From: Ilumatobacteraceae bacterium
GTDB taxonomy: Bacteria; Actinomycetota; Acidimicrobiia; Acidimicrobiales; Ilumatobacteraceae
Assembly (NCBI GenBank): GCA_017859395.1
Contig: JAFMNE010000003.1
Coordinates: 19,891 to 83,890, forward strand
Reading direction: 5' to 3'
Length of the DNA stretch: 64,000 bases
Position numbers and translations under genes: made by a program. This document shows, piece after piece, positions 41,532-52,311 of the stretch; within the stretch, counting starts at the first letter, position 1; each line of letters begins with the position of its first letter. The notes beneath the pieces are model-generated. The model did no database searches. It was not told the DNA's origin and saw nothing but the letters and a program-made list of their open reading frames with translations.

Positions 41532-42410
41532 ATGACCGGTCGGCTCACAGGGCGCGTGGTGGTGGTGACCGGTGCCGGTCGCGGCCTTGGCCGGGCCCAC
41601 GCTCTGGCATTGGCCGCCGAGGGTGCCTTGGTGGTGGTGAACGATCTCGGAGTCGACGATGATGGCCACGGCTCCGATGCCACCGCCGCCGATGCCGCGG
41701 TGGCAGAGATTGTCGCCGCGGGAGGGTCAGCGGTCGCCGACCATCACGACGTGTCGGATTGGGAAGCCGCCGGAGCGGTTATCGCGGGCGCCGTTGCAGC
41801 CTTCGGCAATGTCGATGTGGTCGTCAACAATGCGGGAATCCTGCGGGATCGGGCGATTGTGACGATGACGGAAGCCGATTGGGATGATGTGCTGCGGGTG
41901 CATCTCAAGGGCCATTTCGCGATGACGCACTGGGCAGCGGCTCACTGGCGTCAGCGCCATCACGACGGTGAACGTCGACCCCGATCTCTGATCCATACGG
42001 CCTCCACTTCGGGGCTGTTCGCTAATCCGGGTCAATCGAATTATGGGGCGGCAAAATCGGGAATTGCGACGCTCAGTCAGATCGCTGCGCAGGAACTGGG
42101 CCGCTATGGCGTCATCTCTAACTGCATCGTCCCCGGCGCTCGCACACGGCTCACACTCGCTCAACCCGGGCTCCCCGAAATCATGGAGCCACCCCCGGGA
42201 GGGTTCGACGAATGGGACCCGGCCAATGTGTCACCTCTCGTCGTGCTGCTCGCAGCAGAGGAATGCCGGGTCACGGGTGAGACGCTGTCGGTCATGGGCG
42301 GTTCGCTGCAGCGAATGATGCCCTGGACTCCCGGTGCATCAGCCGAGAGTGCGACCACGTGGACGGTAGACGGTTTGGCCGGCGCGCTCGAGTCGCTACG
42401 AACCTCGTAA
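41532..42410 (+). CDS. Short-chain dehydrogenase, (3R)-hydroxyacyl-CoA dehydrogenase-like
   Basis: 292 residues. The Rossmann motif VTGAGRGLGRAHAL, VVVNDLG, NNAGILRD, Ser in TASTSG and YGAAK are all present. The VNDLG plus NNAGILRDR combination is typical of the SDR domain of multifunctional enzyme type 2, which oxidises (3R)-hydroxyacyl-CoA. The converging neighbour is an SCP2 protein, another MFE-2-associated domain, which supports an acyl-CoA or sterol role by context only. Confidence 0.85.
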   Translation: MTGRLTGRVVVVTGAGRGLGRAHALALAAEGALVVVNDLGVDDDGHGSDATAADAAVAEIVAAGGSAVADHHDVSDWEAAGAVIAGAVAAFGNVDVVVNNAGILRDRAIVTMTEADWDDVLRVHLKGHFAMTHWAAAHWRQRHHDGERRPRSLIHTASTSGLFANPGQSNYGAAKSGIATLSQIAAQELGRYGVISNCIVPGARTRLTLAQPGLPEIMEPPPGGFDEWDPANVSPLVVLLAAEECRVTGETLSVMGGSLQRMMPWTPGASAESATTWTVDGLAGALESLRTS

Positions 42411-42428
42411 TTAGGTTCGCCGCGGGTG

Positions 42429-42842
42429 TTAGATGCCTGCGGTGATGGCCACGATTTCTTCGGCGACAGCGAGCGAGACCTCGTCATCGGGAAGGCCAGC
42501 TTGCAGCGCCATCACCCGCATGATGTCGCCCTCAACCTGCACCTGCCCGGTCATGAAGGCCTGCATCACCACTGCCGGATCGCGTTCCACCAGCAGTGCC
42601 CGCGCAGTGGCGTGGGTGAGCGTGATGGTGGCGTGGGGGTCATCAACGACGCCGAGATCGAGATCGACAATGCCGTCGGACGTGTCGAGGTGGGCAGCGA
42701 TCTCACCATCGCCGAAGGGCACCTCCGTGACGGTCAAGTTCACCCGAACTTCAATGGTCGGAGGGGCCACAGCGTCGGCATGGCGCTGACGGATCTCCCG
42801 CGCGGCCTCGATCCATTCGGGAGTGAGGAACTCGTGGGACAC
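42429..42842 (-). CDS. SCP2 sterol-carrier-domain protein
   Basis: 137 residues of a single SCP2 fold: an N-terminal helix, a central DDPHATITLTHATARALLVE segment, AFMTGQVQVEGDIMRVMALQ (the usual GK(I/V)KVxGD-type core), then a C-terminal helix. It binds a lipid or acyl-CoA in the cytosol. The GTG at 42842 follows TAACGT by 6 bases. Confidence 0.82.
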   Translation of the reverse strand: MSHEFLTPEWIEAAREIRQRHADAVAPPTIEVRVNLTVTEVPFGDGEIAAHLDTSDGIVDLDLGVVDDPHATITLTHATARALLVERDPAVVMQAFMTGQVQVEGDIMRVMALQAGLPDDEVSLAVAEEIVAITAGI

Positions 42843-42848
42843 ACCCGC

Positions 42849-42854
42849 ACGTTA
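42849..42854 (-). promoter_or_regulatory. -10 box (TAACGT), SCP2 gene
   Basis: TAACGT on the minus strand, 6 bases before the GTG at 42842. It is the same hexamer as at 5175-5180. Confidence 0.6.
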
Positions 42855-42892
42855 CCGCTGCTGGTGGGCGAGGGCGATGCCCAGCCCGCCGG

Positions 42893-44023
42893 TCATTCGC
42901 CGGCGTGCAGGGTGATCATTCGACGATCGGCGGTTACCTCGGCAAGCACGTCATGGTCAAGGTCGTAACCGAGGCCTGGTGCGGTGGGCACCTCGACCAA
43001 TCCATCGACAACGTCGATTGGGTCACGCACGATGTCGCGAGCCCAGAAGCGACGCGAGGCGCTAATGTCCCCCGGCAAGGTGAAGCCGTCGAGGGCTGCG
43101 AGGGCGCAGTTAGCTGCTCGGCCAATGCCGGTCTCCAACATTCCACCGCACCACACCGCAATGCCGCGGTCACGGCAGAGGTCGTGGATGCGGCGCGCGG
43201 TCAGGTAGCCGCCGACACGCCCCGGTTTGATGTTGATCACCGATGTGGCGCCGACATCAATGGCATCCGATGCCTGGGTGAGCGACTCGATCGACTCGTC
43301 GAGGCAGACGGGTGTCGTCGACGCGGCCGCGAGGGCGGCATGAGAGAGCAGGTCGTCGACGGGCATGGGCTGCTCGATCAACAGCAGGCCGAACTCGTCG
43401 AGGCGGCAGAGATGGTCGATATCGGTGCGCCGGTAGGCGGTATTGGCGTCCACCTGCAGGCCCATGTCATCGCCGATGAGGTCGCGCACGCGGCGGACCG
43501 GTTCGATGTCCCAGCCGGGTTCGATCTTGAGTTTGATGCGGGCATAACCGTCATCGACGTATCCCTGCACCGCGGTAAGAAGGTCGTCGAGGTTGTCGAA
43601 GATGCCGACGCTGACACCGCTTGGCACGTGGTCCCTCGTACCGCCCAGTAGCTGGTGCAGGGTGCGGTTCTGCGCCCGCAATTCGGCATCGAGTGCCGCC
43701 ATCTCGAGCGCTGCCTTGGCCATATGGTGGCCTTTGAACGGTGCCAGAACCCGGTCGACGTCGGCAGCCGATATGTCACCGGCAGCGGCCAATGCAGGCG
43801 CCAAGAATCGCTCGATCACTGTGGCGACGCCATCGACGAACTCCGATGAGTACAAGGGCTCGGACATCGCGACGCATTCGCCCCATCCGGTGGGCTCGTC
43901 GGCGCCGTCGTGGCACCACCCCACGAGCAGGATGTCGCGGGCGGTCTGGGAACCGAAACTGGTGCGGAAGGGCGTGACCAGCGGCATGGCGATGCGACGA
44001 AGTTCGATTCTGGTCAGGTGCAT
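42893..44023 (-). CDS. menC: Enolase-superfamily OSBS/N-succinylamino acid racemase
   Basis: 376 residues with muconate-lactonizing subgroup architecture. Lys pair in ARIKLKIEP, metal ligands VDANTAY, IEQP and LDESI, and the second base in INIKPGRVGG. Length and motifs match the OSBS/NSAR family (MenC type 2), whose members make o-succinylbenzoate for menaquinone, racemise N-succinylamino acids, or do both. The gene just upstream in the same unit encodes a GNAT acyltransferase, as in the Geobacillus NSAR operon, so NSAR activity is favoured by context. The ATG at 44023 is one base after that gene's stop. Confidence 0.85.
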   Translation of the reverse strand: MHLTRIELRRIAMPLVTPFRTSFGSQTARDILLVGWCHDGADEPTGWGECVAMSEPLYSSEFVDGVATVIERFLAPALAAAGDISAADVDRVLAPFKGHHMAKAALEMAALDAELRAQNRTLHQLLGGTRDHVPSGVSVGIFDNLDDLLTAVQGYVDDGYARIKLKIEPGWDIEPVRRVRDLIGDDMGLQVDANTAYRRTDIDHLCRLDEFGLLLIEQPMPVDDLLSHAALAAASTTPVCLDESIESLTQASDAIDVGATSVINIKPGRVGGYLTARRIHDLCRDRGIAVWCGGMLETGIGRAANCALAALDGFTLPGDISASRRFWARDIVRDPIDVVDGLVEVPTAPGLGYDLDHDVLAEVTADRRMITLHAGE

Positions 44024-44024
44024 G

Positions 44025-44735
44025 TCACTCGCTGTCTTTCAGTAGGTAGTCACCGTCGCGACTCATACCGATCACCGTGGCACCCCGGGCCATTGCTGTT
44101 GTGAGGGCCTCGCGGACGTCGACGCGCCAGCGCTCGGCAACGGTGGGGTCGGTGCGTCGCAGAGCCACGATGTCGGCCGGTGTGGGTACGTGAAGGTCTG
44201 CTGGAACATTCTCGGATCGGGTTCGGTCGGCAACGGCCCAAGCAGCGACAAGTCGGTCACTGTCATCCCCGGCGTTCACTGCGTCGCTCATCGGCCCGTA
44301 GAAGTTCACCAGATACTCCGAGATCTCGGCTCCGAGCACTTCGAGGTTGAACCATGCGTTGGCGCGCACGAGGGGATCGAACGTCCATGTGATCCAGTCG
44401 ATGTCGCGCTCGGCGGCCCATGTGCGCTGGTGGTACTTCATGGCGCGTCCCAGCCCGCTGTGACGTACTCCCGGCAGCACGCCGGTGATGTGACTATGCA
44501 GAGCGGACTGGCCCAGATGTCGGGCGAGGAAACCAAACGAGGCGCCGAGCAGGTGGTCGCCGTCGTATGCGCCGGCCACGTAACCACCGGCGTGCTCGAT
44601 CGCAAGCAGCAACTCGGCGCCGACCATCGGCCGGTTCGCCCCCCAGATCTGCTGCAGAACGCGTCCAGCATCGGCCATTTCGGCCGGCGTAGACAAGGTG
44701 ACGATGGTGATGTCGGGGCCGACGTCATCGCTCAC
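44025..44735 (-). CDS. GNAT acetyltransferase-like protein (COG3375-like), possible amino-acid N-succinyltransferase
   Basis: 236 residues. [29 protein letters not shown] (acyl-CoA-binding V/L-x-x-x-x-R-x-x-G-x-G/A loop), [18 protein letters not shown] and the [17 protein letters not shown] block are typical of the predicted GNAT group found beside MenC/NSAR genes. In Geobacillus a member succinylates D-amino acids. The GTG at 44735 is set by TACCGT 7 bases upstream; the frame is open to 44933 but that part looks non-coding. Confidence 0.78.
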   Translation of the reverse strand: MSDDVGPDITIVTLSTPAEMADAGRVLQQIWGANRPMVGAELLLAIEHAGGYVAGAYDGDHLLGASFGFLARHLGQSALHSHITGVLPGVRHSGLGRAMKYHQRTWAAERDIDWITWTFDPLVRANAWFNLEVLGAEISEYLVNFYGPMSDAVNAGDDSDRLVAAWAVADRTRSENVPADLHVPTPADIVALRRTDPTVAERWRVDVREALTTAMARGATVIGMSRDGDYLLKDSE

Positions 44736-44742
44736 AACGCCC

Positions 44743-44748
44743 ACGGTA
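44743..44748 (-). promoter_or_regulatory. -10 box (TACCGT), GNAT-menC unit
   Basis: TACCGT on the minus strand, 7 bases before the GTG at 44735. The rest of the 129-base divergent gap to serA holds a TTGACA (44797-44802) and a 6-bp hairpin (44770-44787). No clear -10 box for serA was found. Confidence 0.5.
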
Positions 44749-44864
44749 GCCGTGGGGGCGTGGGCTGCCATGGCCGGTCTGGGCCATCTGGTCGCATTGA
44801 CATCTCGTACGAAGACGTGAGCGTGGTTGGTGGCGAGCGTGTCGGTAGGTAACGATGTCGGTCT

Positions 44865-46430
44865 ATGTCGCGGATCCTCGTCACTGAAGCCATTGCCGAC
44901 GGCGGCCTTGACCGCTTGCGAGCCGCCGGGCACACGGTGGATGTCCGCGAGGGTCTCAGCCCGTCAGAGCTTGTGGACGCGATCGATGGCGCGCATGCGT
45001 TGATCATTCGGTCGGCGACGCAGGTCACCGACGAGGTGCTGGCAGCGGGCCGCGATTTGGTGGTGGTGGGTCGCGCCGGGATCGGTCTCGACAATGTGGA
45101 CGTGCCCGCCGCAACCGAGCGTGGCGTGATGGTGGTGAATGCACCGCAGTCAAACATCATCTCGGCGGCCGAACACACCATGGCGCTGCTGCTGGCTCAA
45201 GCCCGCAATGTTCCTCAAGCTCACTCGGCCCTTGTCGACGGACGGTGGGAACGCTCACGCTGGGAAGGTGTTGAACTCGCCGACAAGACCCTCGGTGTCG
45301 TTGGGTTGGGCCGCATCGGCAAACTCGTCGCGGACCGGGCGCGCGGATTTCAGATGCGGATCGTGGCCTACGACCCGTTCGTCTCGGCTGACCGTGCCAA
45401 GCAGATGGGCGTGGAATTGATGTCGTTGGTCGAGCTGGTTGCGGCCTCGGATTTCTTGACCGTGCACCTGCCGAAGAACAACGAGACCACCGGTTTGATC
45501 AACCGCGAATTGTTGTCCGGGGCGAAACCCTCATTGCGGGTCATCAATGTGGCGCGCGGTGGCATCGTTGACGAGGCTGACCTGGCTGCGTGTATTGATG
45601 AGGGAATCATTGCGGGAGCAGCGCTCGATGTGTTCTCGACGGAACCGTGCACCGAGTCACCGCTGTTTGGCCGCCCTGAGGTGGTGGTCACCCCGCACCT
45701 CGGCGCGAGCACCCGTGAGGCCCAAGACAAGGCCGGCGATGCCATCGCTGACATGGTGTTGCTGGCGTTGGCCGGGGATTTCGTGCCGTGGGCTGTGAAC
45801 GTTGATGCCGCTGAAGCCAACGAGAATCTTCGGCCCTATCTGGGTCTGGCCGAGCGACTCGGACGGTTGTACTCGTCACTGGTCGGTTCAACTCCCGAAT
45901 CGTTCGAATTCCGGGTGGAGGGCGATATCGCCGCCTATGACACGCGTATTCTGGGCCTGGCCGTACTCAAAGGGTTTTTCTCGCGGATCTCCGATGAGCA
46001 GGTGAGTTATGTGAACGCACCGCGTCTGGCCGGCGCCGCCGGCCTCGAGATGCGCGAGGTGTCGACCGCGGTGTCGGACGAGTACGTCAATCTGCTCACG
46101 ATCACCGGTGGGCAGCACTCGATTGCGGGCACTCTCACCGGGCGCAGCGCCCGCCAGCGATTGGTGGAAGTGGACGGGCACGGTGTTGATGTGCCGCCTG
46201 CCGATCACATGTTGCTGATCTCCAATGACGACCGGCCGGGTGTGATCGGTGCGGTGGGCACCATCCTCGGTGATGCGCAGGTGAATATCGCCGATATGGA
46301 CGTGGGGCGGGTCGATCGCCCCGGCTCTGCGTTGATGCTGATCGCCATCGGGTCACGGGTGGATGACAGTGTCGCAGATCGGTTGCGTGCGGCGGCCGGG
46401 GTGACCAGCGTCATTGCCCTCGAGGGGTGA
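44865..46430 (+). CDS. serA: D-3-phosphoglycerate dehydrogenase (long form)
   Basis: 521 residues, type I SerA: substrate domain, NAD domain ([16 protein letters not shown]), catalytic Arg in [10 protein letters not shown] and His in [14 protein letters not shown]. An intervening ASB-like domain and a C-terminal ACT domain ([16 protein letters not shown]) follow, the latter for serine feedback. It opens serine synthesis. The stop codon abuts the converging pyrF stop as TGATCA. Confidence 0.95.
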   Translation: MSRILVTEAIADGGLDRLRAAGHTVDVREGLSPSELVDAIDGAHALIIRSATQVTDEVLAAGRDLVVVGRAGIGLDNVDVPAATERGVMVVNAPQSNIISAAEHTMALLLAQARNVPQAHSALVDGRWERSRWEGVELADKTLGVVGLGRIGKLVADRARGFQMRIVAYDPFVSADRAKQMGVELMSLVELVAASDFLTVHLPKNNETTGLINRELLSGAKPSLRVINVARGGIVDEADLAACIDEGIIAGAALDVFSTEPCTESPLFGRPEVVVTPHLGASTREAQDKAGDAIADMVLLALAGDFVPWAVNVDAAEANENLRPYLGLAERLGRLYSSLVGSTPESFEFRVEGDIAAYDTRILGLAVLKGFFSRISDEQVSYVNAPRLAGAAGLEMREVSTAVSDEYVNLLTITGGQHSIAGTLTGRSARQRLVEVDGHGVDVPPADHMLLISNDDRPGVIGAVGTILGDAQVNIADMDVGRVDRPGSALMLIAIGSRVDDSVADRLRAAAGVTSVIALEG

Positions 46431-47240
46431 TCAGATGCGACAGTCGTCGCGCGTGGTGATGGCAACCCGCCGCGCAGCCTCGGCATACTCGGCACCGGAG
46501 TCGGCGTAGAGAATTGCGCGCGATGAGTTAATGATCACGCCGCGTCCGGTGGCGTCAGCACCAGAGGTGACCGCATCAGCGGCCGAGCCACCCTGCGCTC
46601 CAACACCCGGCACCAGGATCGGCAATGAGCCAACTTCTGCACGCACACGGGCCAGTTCGCGGGGATATGTGGCGCCGACGACCACTCCGCAATCGCCGAG
46701 CGGTGCCCAACGTTGGGCAACCATGCGTGCAACTCGGATGTAGAGGGGTTCGCCCTCCACCTCAAGCATCTGCAGTTCGTCGCCGCCGGGATTGGAGGTG
46801 CGACACAGTGCGATCACCCCGCCACCAGCGGCCAGGAACGGCTCGATCGAATCGGTGCCGAGGTAGGGGTTCACAGTGACGACGTCGGCGCCGTAGCGGT
46901 TGAATGCCTCGCGGGCGTACTGCTCTGCGGTGGAGCCGATGTCGCCCCGCTTGGCATCAAGAACGAGCACGACATCGCGGTGGTTGTCGCGGATATGGGC
47001 ACAGATCCGCTCGAGTTGATCCTCGGCGCCGTGAGCGGCGAAGTATGCGATCTGTGGTTTGAAGGCGCAGACAAGGTCGGCGGTGGCATCGACGATGTCG
47101 ATACAGAAACGTTCGATCGCGTCGGGGCGCCCGTCGAGTGGTTCGGGCATACGGCTGATGTCCGGGTCGAGACCAACGCACAGGGCGCTATCGCTCACCT
47201 CCCATGCCCGTTGAAGGCGGGCATGGAAACCGTCAGCCAC
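46431..47240 (-). CDS. pyrF: Orotidine-5'-phosphate decarboxylase (type 2)
   Basis: 269 residues of the mycobacterial/Myxococcus PyrF subfamily, longer than E. coli PyrF. CVGLDPD, the Lys/Asp tetrad VLDAKRGDIGSTAEQYA, TVNPYLGTDSIEPF and PGVGAQGG are present. It makes UMP. The GTG at 47240 lies 4 bases after the ferredoxin stop, in the leuA-ferredoxin-pyrF unit. Confidence 0.94.
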   Translation of the reverse strand: MADGFHARLQRAWEVSDSALCVGLDPDISRMPEPLDGRPDAIERFCIDIVDATADLVCAFKPQIAYFAAHGAEDQLERICAHIRDNHRDVVLVLDAKRGDIGSTAEQYAREAFNRYGADVVTVNPYLGTDSIEPFLAAGGGVIALCRTSNPGGDELQMLEVEGEPLYIRVARMVAQRWAPLGDCGVVVGATYPRELARVRAEVGSLPILVPGVGAQGGSAADAVTSGADATGRGVIINSSRAILYADSGAEYAEAARRVAITTRDDCRI

Positions 47241-47244
47241 TGGC

Positions 47245-47436
47245 TCAGCCCTCGATGGTGATCGCCGCGGTCGGGCACAGATCCGCAGCGTCGGTCACCG
47301 TGGCGCGCAACTCCTCGCCGGGTTCCTCGATGAGAACGTAGAGGTACCCGTCGTCACGTACCTCGAACACCTCAGGGCATACCTGGGCGCACCCACCAGT
47401 GGCCGAACAGAGATCGAAGTCGACAACAACGCGCAT
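47245..47436 (-). CDS. Small [3Fe-4S]-type ferredoxin
   Basis: 63 residues. Cluster ligands are arranged as C-x5-C-x3-C-P (CSATGGCAQVCPEVF) with the last Cys in LCPTAAI. The second Cys of a [4Fe-4S] motif is absent (Gly), which indicates a 3Fe cluster as in P450-linked actinobacterial ferredoxins. It is sandwiched between leuA (8-base gap) and pyrF, with no cytochrome P450 in the window. Confidence 0.9.
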   Translation of the reverse strand: MRVVVDFDLCSATGGCAQVCPEVFEVRDDGYLYVLIEEPGEELRATVTDAADLCPTAAITIEG

Positions 47437-47445
47437 GATCCCACC

Positions 47446-49284
<1,839 letters not shown>

Positions 49285-49285
<1 letters not shown>

Positions 49286-49332
49286 TACGTAAGCAGGAGA
49301 AGGAATTCGCGACGGTCGGCGATGGCGTTCAT
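49285..49332 (-). CDS. leuL: Leucine leader peptide of leuA
   Basis: A 15-codon frame, MNAIADRREFLLLLT, with four consecutive Leu codons (CTT CTC CTG CTT, 49302-49291) and a TAG stop. It is followed by hairpin 1 and a terminator before leuA. This is the layout of a translational attenuator in which ribosome stalling at Leu codons reports leucyl-tRNA shortage. TAGCCT lies 8 bases before its ATG. Too short for ordinary gene callers. Confidence 0.8.
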
Positions 49333-49340
49333 CGGTAGGG

Positions 49341-49346
49341 AGGCTA
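49341..49346 (-). promoter_or_regulatory. -10 box (TAGCCT), leuL-leuA
   Basis: TAGCCT on the minus strand, 8 bases before the leuL ATG. Transcription would start at or just before the leader start codon. Confidence 0.55.
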
Positions 49347-49348
49347 CT

Positions 49349-49366
49349 CCTGTGCGTCGTCACAGG
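49349..49366. promoter_or_regulatory. Palindrome upstream of the leuA -10 box
   Basis: CCTGTG-N6-CACAGG, a perfect 6-base inverted repeat, 2 bases upstream of the -10 box. Its position and symmetry suggest an operator for a dimeric regulator. Confidence 0.35.
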
Positions 49367-49442
49367 CAAAGCACCGCTGAAATGCCCGGTGGTGGCTGGG
49401 TCGCATCGATGGCGTGCACGACGTGGTCCGGGGGGTGGCAGA

Positions 49443-49448
49443 TAGGGT
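49443..49448 (+). promoter_or_regulatory. -10 box (TAGGGT), DEAD-box helicase
   Basis: TAGGGT, 10 bases before the ATG at 49459, leaving room for a leader of a few bases only. Confidence 0.4.
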
Positions 49449-49458
49449 GCAGGTCACC

Positions 49459-50817
49459 ATGACATACAACAACGCGCGCTCGTCGGGGCGCTCCGGTGGC
49501 CGCTCGGGCGGGCGCCGCCGGTCATCAGGTGACGGCTCCGACCGCGGTCACGAACGTTCACGTCGCGACGATGATACGCCCGCGAGGACCGGCTCGCTGA
49601 CCGGCGGCAGCGGGTTGGCGCCAGTGGAACCCCCCACAGGATTTGTTGCGCTGGGCGTGCCCGAGTCGGTTGATATCGGGTTGGCCGCAGCTGGGTTCGC
49701 GCAGCCGTTCGCCATCCAGATCGAAGCGATTCCGGTAGCGATGAAGGGCCACGACGTGTGTGGCCGGGCCAAGACCGGTTCCGGGAAGACGCTGGCGTTC
49801 GGGGTGCCGATGCTGGCGCGGATGCAGGGCCAGGCCACCCCGCGGATGCCACACGGCCTCGTATTGGTTCCCACCAGAGAGCTTGCGGTGCAGGTTGCTG
49901 AGGTCCTCGACCCGGTGGCAACCACCGCGGGTTTGAGCGTGCTGCCGGTCTACGGCGGTGTGGGTCGTGAGCCACAGATTGCGGCGCTGCAGCGCGGCAC
50001 CGATCTCGTCGTCGCAACACCGTTGCGTCTGATCGATTTGATCAAGTCCGGTGAAGTCGACCTCTCTGCGGTGCAGATCGTCTGCCTCGACGAGGCCGAC
50101 CGTATGGCCGACGATGGATTCACGCCTCAGGTGGAGTGGGTGCTGCGCCATTGCACCGGGCGGAACCAGACCATGTTGTTCTCCGCAACCCTCGATGGCG
50201 ATGTCGGTCACCTGATCCGTCATTATCTCACCGATCCGGTCGAGGTGGCCATCGACGCCGCCGACGACACGGTGGGCACGATGCATCATCTCTTTCTCGC
50301 GGTGCATCACATGGATAAAGCGAGGGTGGTGGGATCCATCTCGCGTGGTTTCGCCAAAACGGTGGTGTTCTGCCAGACGAAACGACTGTGCGACAAAGTC
50401 GAGGACAAACTTCGCGAGGCGGGGGTGGATGCGGCGGCGATCCATGGGGATCTCTCCCAGGCGGCCCGTGAACGCACTCTGCAACGTTTCGCCGATGGCC
50501 GTCTCGCCGTGCTGGTCGCCACCGATGTGGCAGCCCGTGGAATCGACATCGATGACATCGGCGCCGTCATCCACTACGACCCCGCGGGTGACACGAAGGA
50601 CTATCTGCATCGCTCAGGACGGACCGCGCGCGCCGGCCGTGACGGGTGGGCAGTGACGTTCGTCGAGTACAACCAGCACACCCAGATGCGGGTCTTGCAA
50701 CGTCAATTGCGCCTGCCGCCCGGAAAGCCGGTCGAGGTGTTCTCGAACGATCCACGCCTGAGCGATCTGGCCACGTTTGAGGCCGATACCGCGACCGAAG
50801 GCGCGCGGCCGGCCTAA
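49459..50817 (+). CDS. DEAD-box ATP-dependent RNA helicase
   Basis: 452 residues: a basic Gly/Arg/Ser-rich N terminus (~60 residues), then the helicase core. Motifs are the Q-motif FAIQIEAIP, I AKTGSGKT, Ia PTRELA, II DEAD (CLDEADRM), III SAT, V ATDVAARGIDI and VI HRSGRTARAG. It remodels RNA duplexes, for example in ribosome assembly or cold adaptation. The ATG at 49459 is chosen over a frame from 49414. Confidence 0.92.
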   Translation: MTYNNARSSGRSGGRSGGRRRSSGDGSDRGHERSRRDDDTPARTGSLTGGSGLAPVEPPTGFVALGVPESVDIGLAAAGFAQPFAIQIEAIPVAMKGHDVCGRAKTGSGKTLAFGVPMLARMQGQATPRMPHGLVLVPTRELAVQVAEVLDPVATTAGLSVLPVYGGVGREPQIAALQRGTDLVVATPLRLIDLIKSGEVDLSAVQIVCLDEADRMADDGFTPQVEWVLRHCTGRNQTMLFSATLDGDVGHLIRHYLTDPVEVAIDAADDTVGTMHHLFLAVHHMDKARVVGSISRGFAKTVVFCQTKRLCDKVEDKLREAGVDAAAIHGDLSQAARERTLQRFADGRLAVLVATDVAARGIDIDDIGAVIHYDPAGDTKDYLHRSGRTARAGRDGWAVTFVEYNQHTQMRVLQRQLRLPPGKPVEVFSNDPRLSDLATFEADTATEGARPA

Positions 50818-50822
50818 GGCCC

Positions 50823-51734
50823 ATGCAAGCGATGCGCCTCGCTGGCGTATGCGCGATTGCCGCACTCGCAGGGTGCTCGCCCGGGGCAGATCCCGCACCC
50901 TCCACGACGACAACTTTGGCGCCGCCGGTGGCGATCACGGCGACCACGACCGCTCCGGCACCCGCTCCGACGCCCTTTGGACTCGCCGACAGTGTCGCGG
51001 TCCGTGTGGATGCGCCGGGTTTGGCTGCCGATGTCGAGATGACGGTGGTGATGGCATCAACGCCGTCGGCCGAGATTGACCTGTGGACGAATTACGCCAC
51101 CTGTTCGACCGTGGAGGTAAGCGGAGCGACCGCGTTGCAGATCGTGGCTGTTCGCGATGGAGCGAGCGTCGTCATCGAGGGCACGAGTGCCGGCGCCCGC
51201 GACGGTGTCACCGCTGAGGTCATCCCCGCGAATCTTGTGGTCGCGACGCGATCGGTGGAGTTCTCCAGTGCGGTTACCGTGCGCCCCCAGTCCGATGGGT
51301 CGGGCACGTTCTCGGGTCTCGTCGATGGCGATGTGGTGAGCGGCTCCTATGCCTGCGCGGACGACTCGCCTCAGCCAACCGGCCCAGTTGCTGCGTCGAT
51401 CCGCCTTGTTGGAGCAGATGGCGCGGTGCGCCGATTCGGTGTGTGGAACCTTGCATACAGATGCCCTGGCATTTCTGCCGATGTTGCACTGTCTGGAGAA
51501 CTCGGTGCGACTGGAGGTGTTGACGCCGTTGGCATCGACGCGGGGGAGGGCACCGTGATCGCCGGCCGCAGCACAGAGGTGGTGCTGGACATCACTGCGG
51601 TAGGAGTCCGGTTTGTTGCTCGTGATGCCACGATGATGGTGGCCGCTGACGGGCGCAGTGCTGTGGTTCGCGGCACCGCACTCGGCGGTGAGCGCATTGA
51701 CTTAGCCTGGAGTTGCGACGCTACGAGTGGGTGA
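50823..51734 (+). CDS. Hypothetical lipoprotein
   Basis: About 303 residues. The signal peptide ends in a lipobox (AALAGC, lipidated Cys near residue 18). A Thr/Ala/Pro-rich linker and ~250 residues of beta-rich sequence follow, with paired Cys residues that may form disulfides outside the membrane. The family is not recognised. Met1 or Met4 could be the start. It begins 5 bases after the helicase stop and ends 14 bases inside the converging leuD gene. Confidence 0.7.
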   Translation: MQAMRLAGVCAIAALAGCSPGADPAPSTTTTLAPPVAITATTTAPAPAPTPFGLADSVAVRVDAPGLAADVEMTVVMASTPSAEIDLWTNYATCSTVEVSGATALQIVAVRDGASVVIEGTSAGARDGVTAEVIPANLVVATRSVEFSSAVTVRPQSDGSGTFSGLVDGDVVSGSYACADDSPQPTGPVAASIRLVGADGAVRRFGVWNLAYRCPGISADVALSGELGATGGVDAVGIDAGEGTVIAGRSTEVVLDITAVGVRFVARDATMMVAADGRSAVVRGTALGGERIDLAWSCDATSG

Positions 51735-52311
51735 GCCAGGACGGCCGCTGTTGCTCAAACGCAGTGATCGCATCGGCGTGGCTCAAGGTGAGCGCGATGT
51801 CGTCAAGGCCCTCAAGGAATCGGTGTTGGGTGGCATCGTCCATCGGAAAGTGTGCGGTGATGCCGGCCGATGGCACCTCCACGACGCGCCGTTCCATATC
51901 GACCACGATCGGTGTTGCGGGGTCGGCGTCGATCGCAGCCCAGATGGCCTCCACGATGTCCATGTCCACCTGCGCTGGCACCAAGCCGTTCTTGGTGCAG
52001 TTATTGCGGAAGATGTCGGAGAAGCTTGGGGCGATCACCGCGTCAAATCCGGCCTGTTGAATGGCCCACACAGCGTGTTCGCGGGAGGAGCCAACACCGA
52101 ATGCCGGTCCGGCCACGATCACGCCGGCACCGCTGTAGCGCTGGTCGTTCATCACGAAGGCGGGGTCGTCGCGCCACGTGGAGAAGAGCCCCTTTTCGAA
52201 ACCGGTGCGCTCCACACGCTTGAGCCATTCCGCGGGAATGATCTGGTCGGTGTCGACGTCGCTGCGACGCAGTGGGAGACCAGTGGCTGTGATGACTCGG
52301 ACGGCTTTCAT
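51721..52311 (-). CDS. leuD: 3-isopropylmalate dehydratase small subunit
   Basis: 196 residues. The aconitase swivelling domain includes [15 protein letters not shown] and the substrate loop [16 protein letters not shown], then [10 protein letters not shown]. With LeuC it isomerises 2- to 3-isopropylmalate. The ATG overlaps the leuC stop (ATGA). Confidence 0.95.
   Translation of the reverse strand: MKAVRVITATGLPLRRSDVDTDQIIPAEWLKRVERTGFEKGLFSTWRDDPAFVMNDQRYSGAGVIVAGPAFGVGSSREHAVWAIQQAGFDAVIAPSFSDIFRNNCTKNGLVPAQVDMDIVEAIWAAIDADPATPIVVDMERRVVEVPSAGITAHFPMDDATQHRFLEGLDDIALTLSHADAITAFEQQRPSWLTHS

Noticed and set aside
44736-44864. serA promoter TTGACA at 44797-44802 with a -10 box
   Set aside because: A perfect -35-like hexamer is present, but no TANNNT lies 16-19 bases downstream, so no serA promoter is called.
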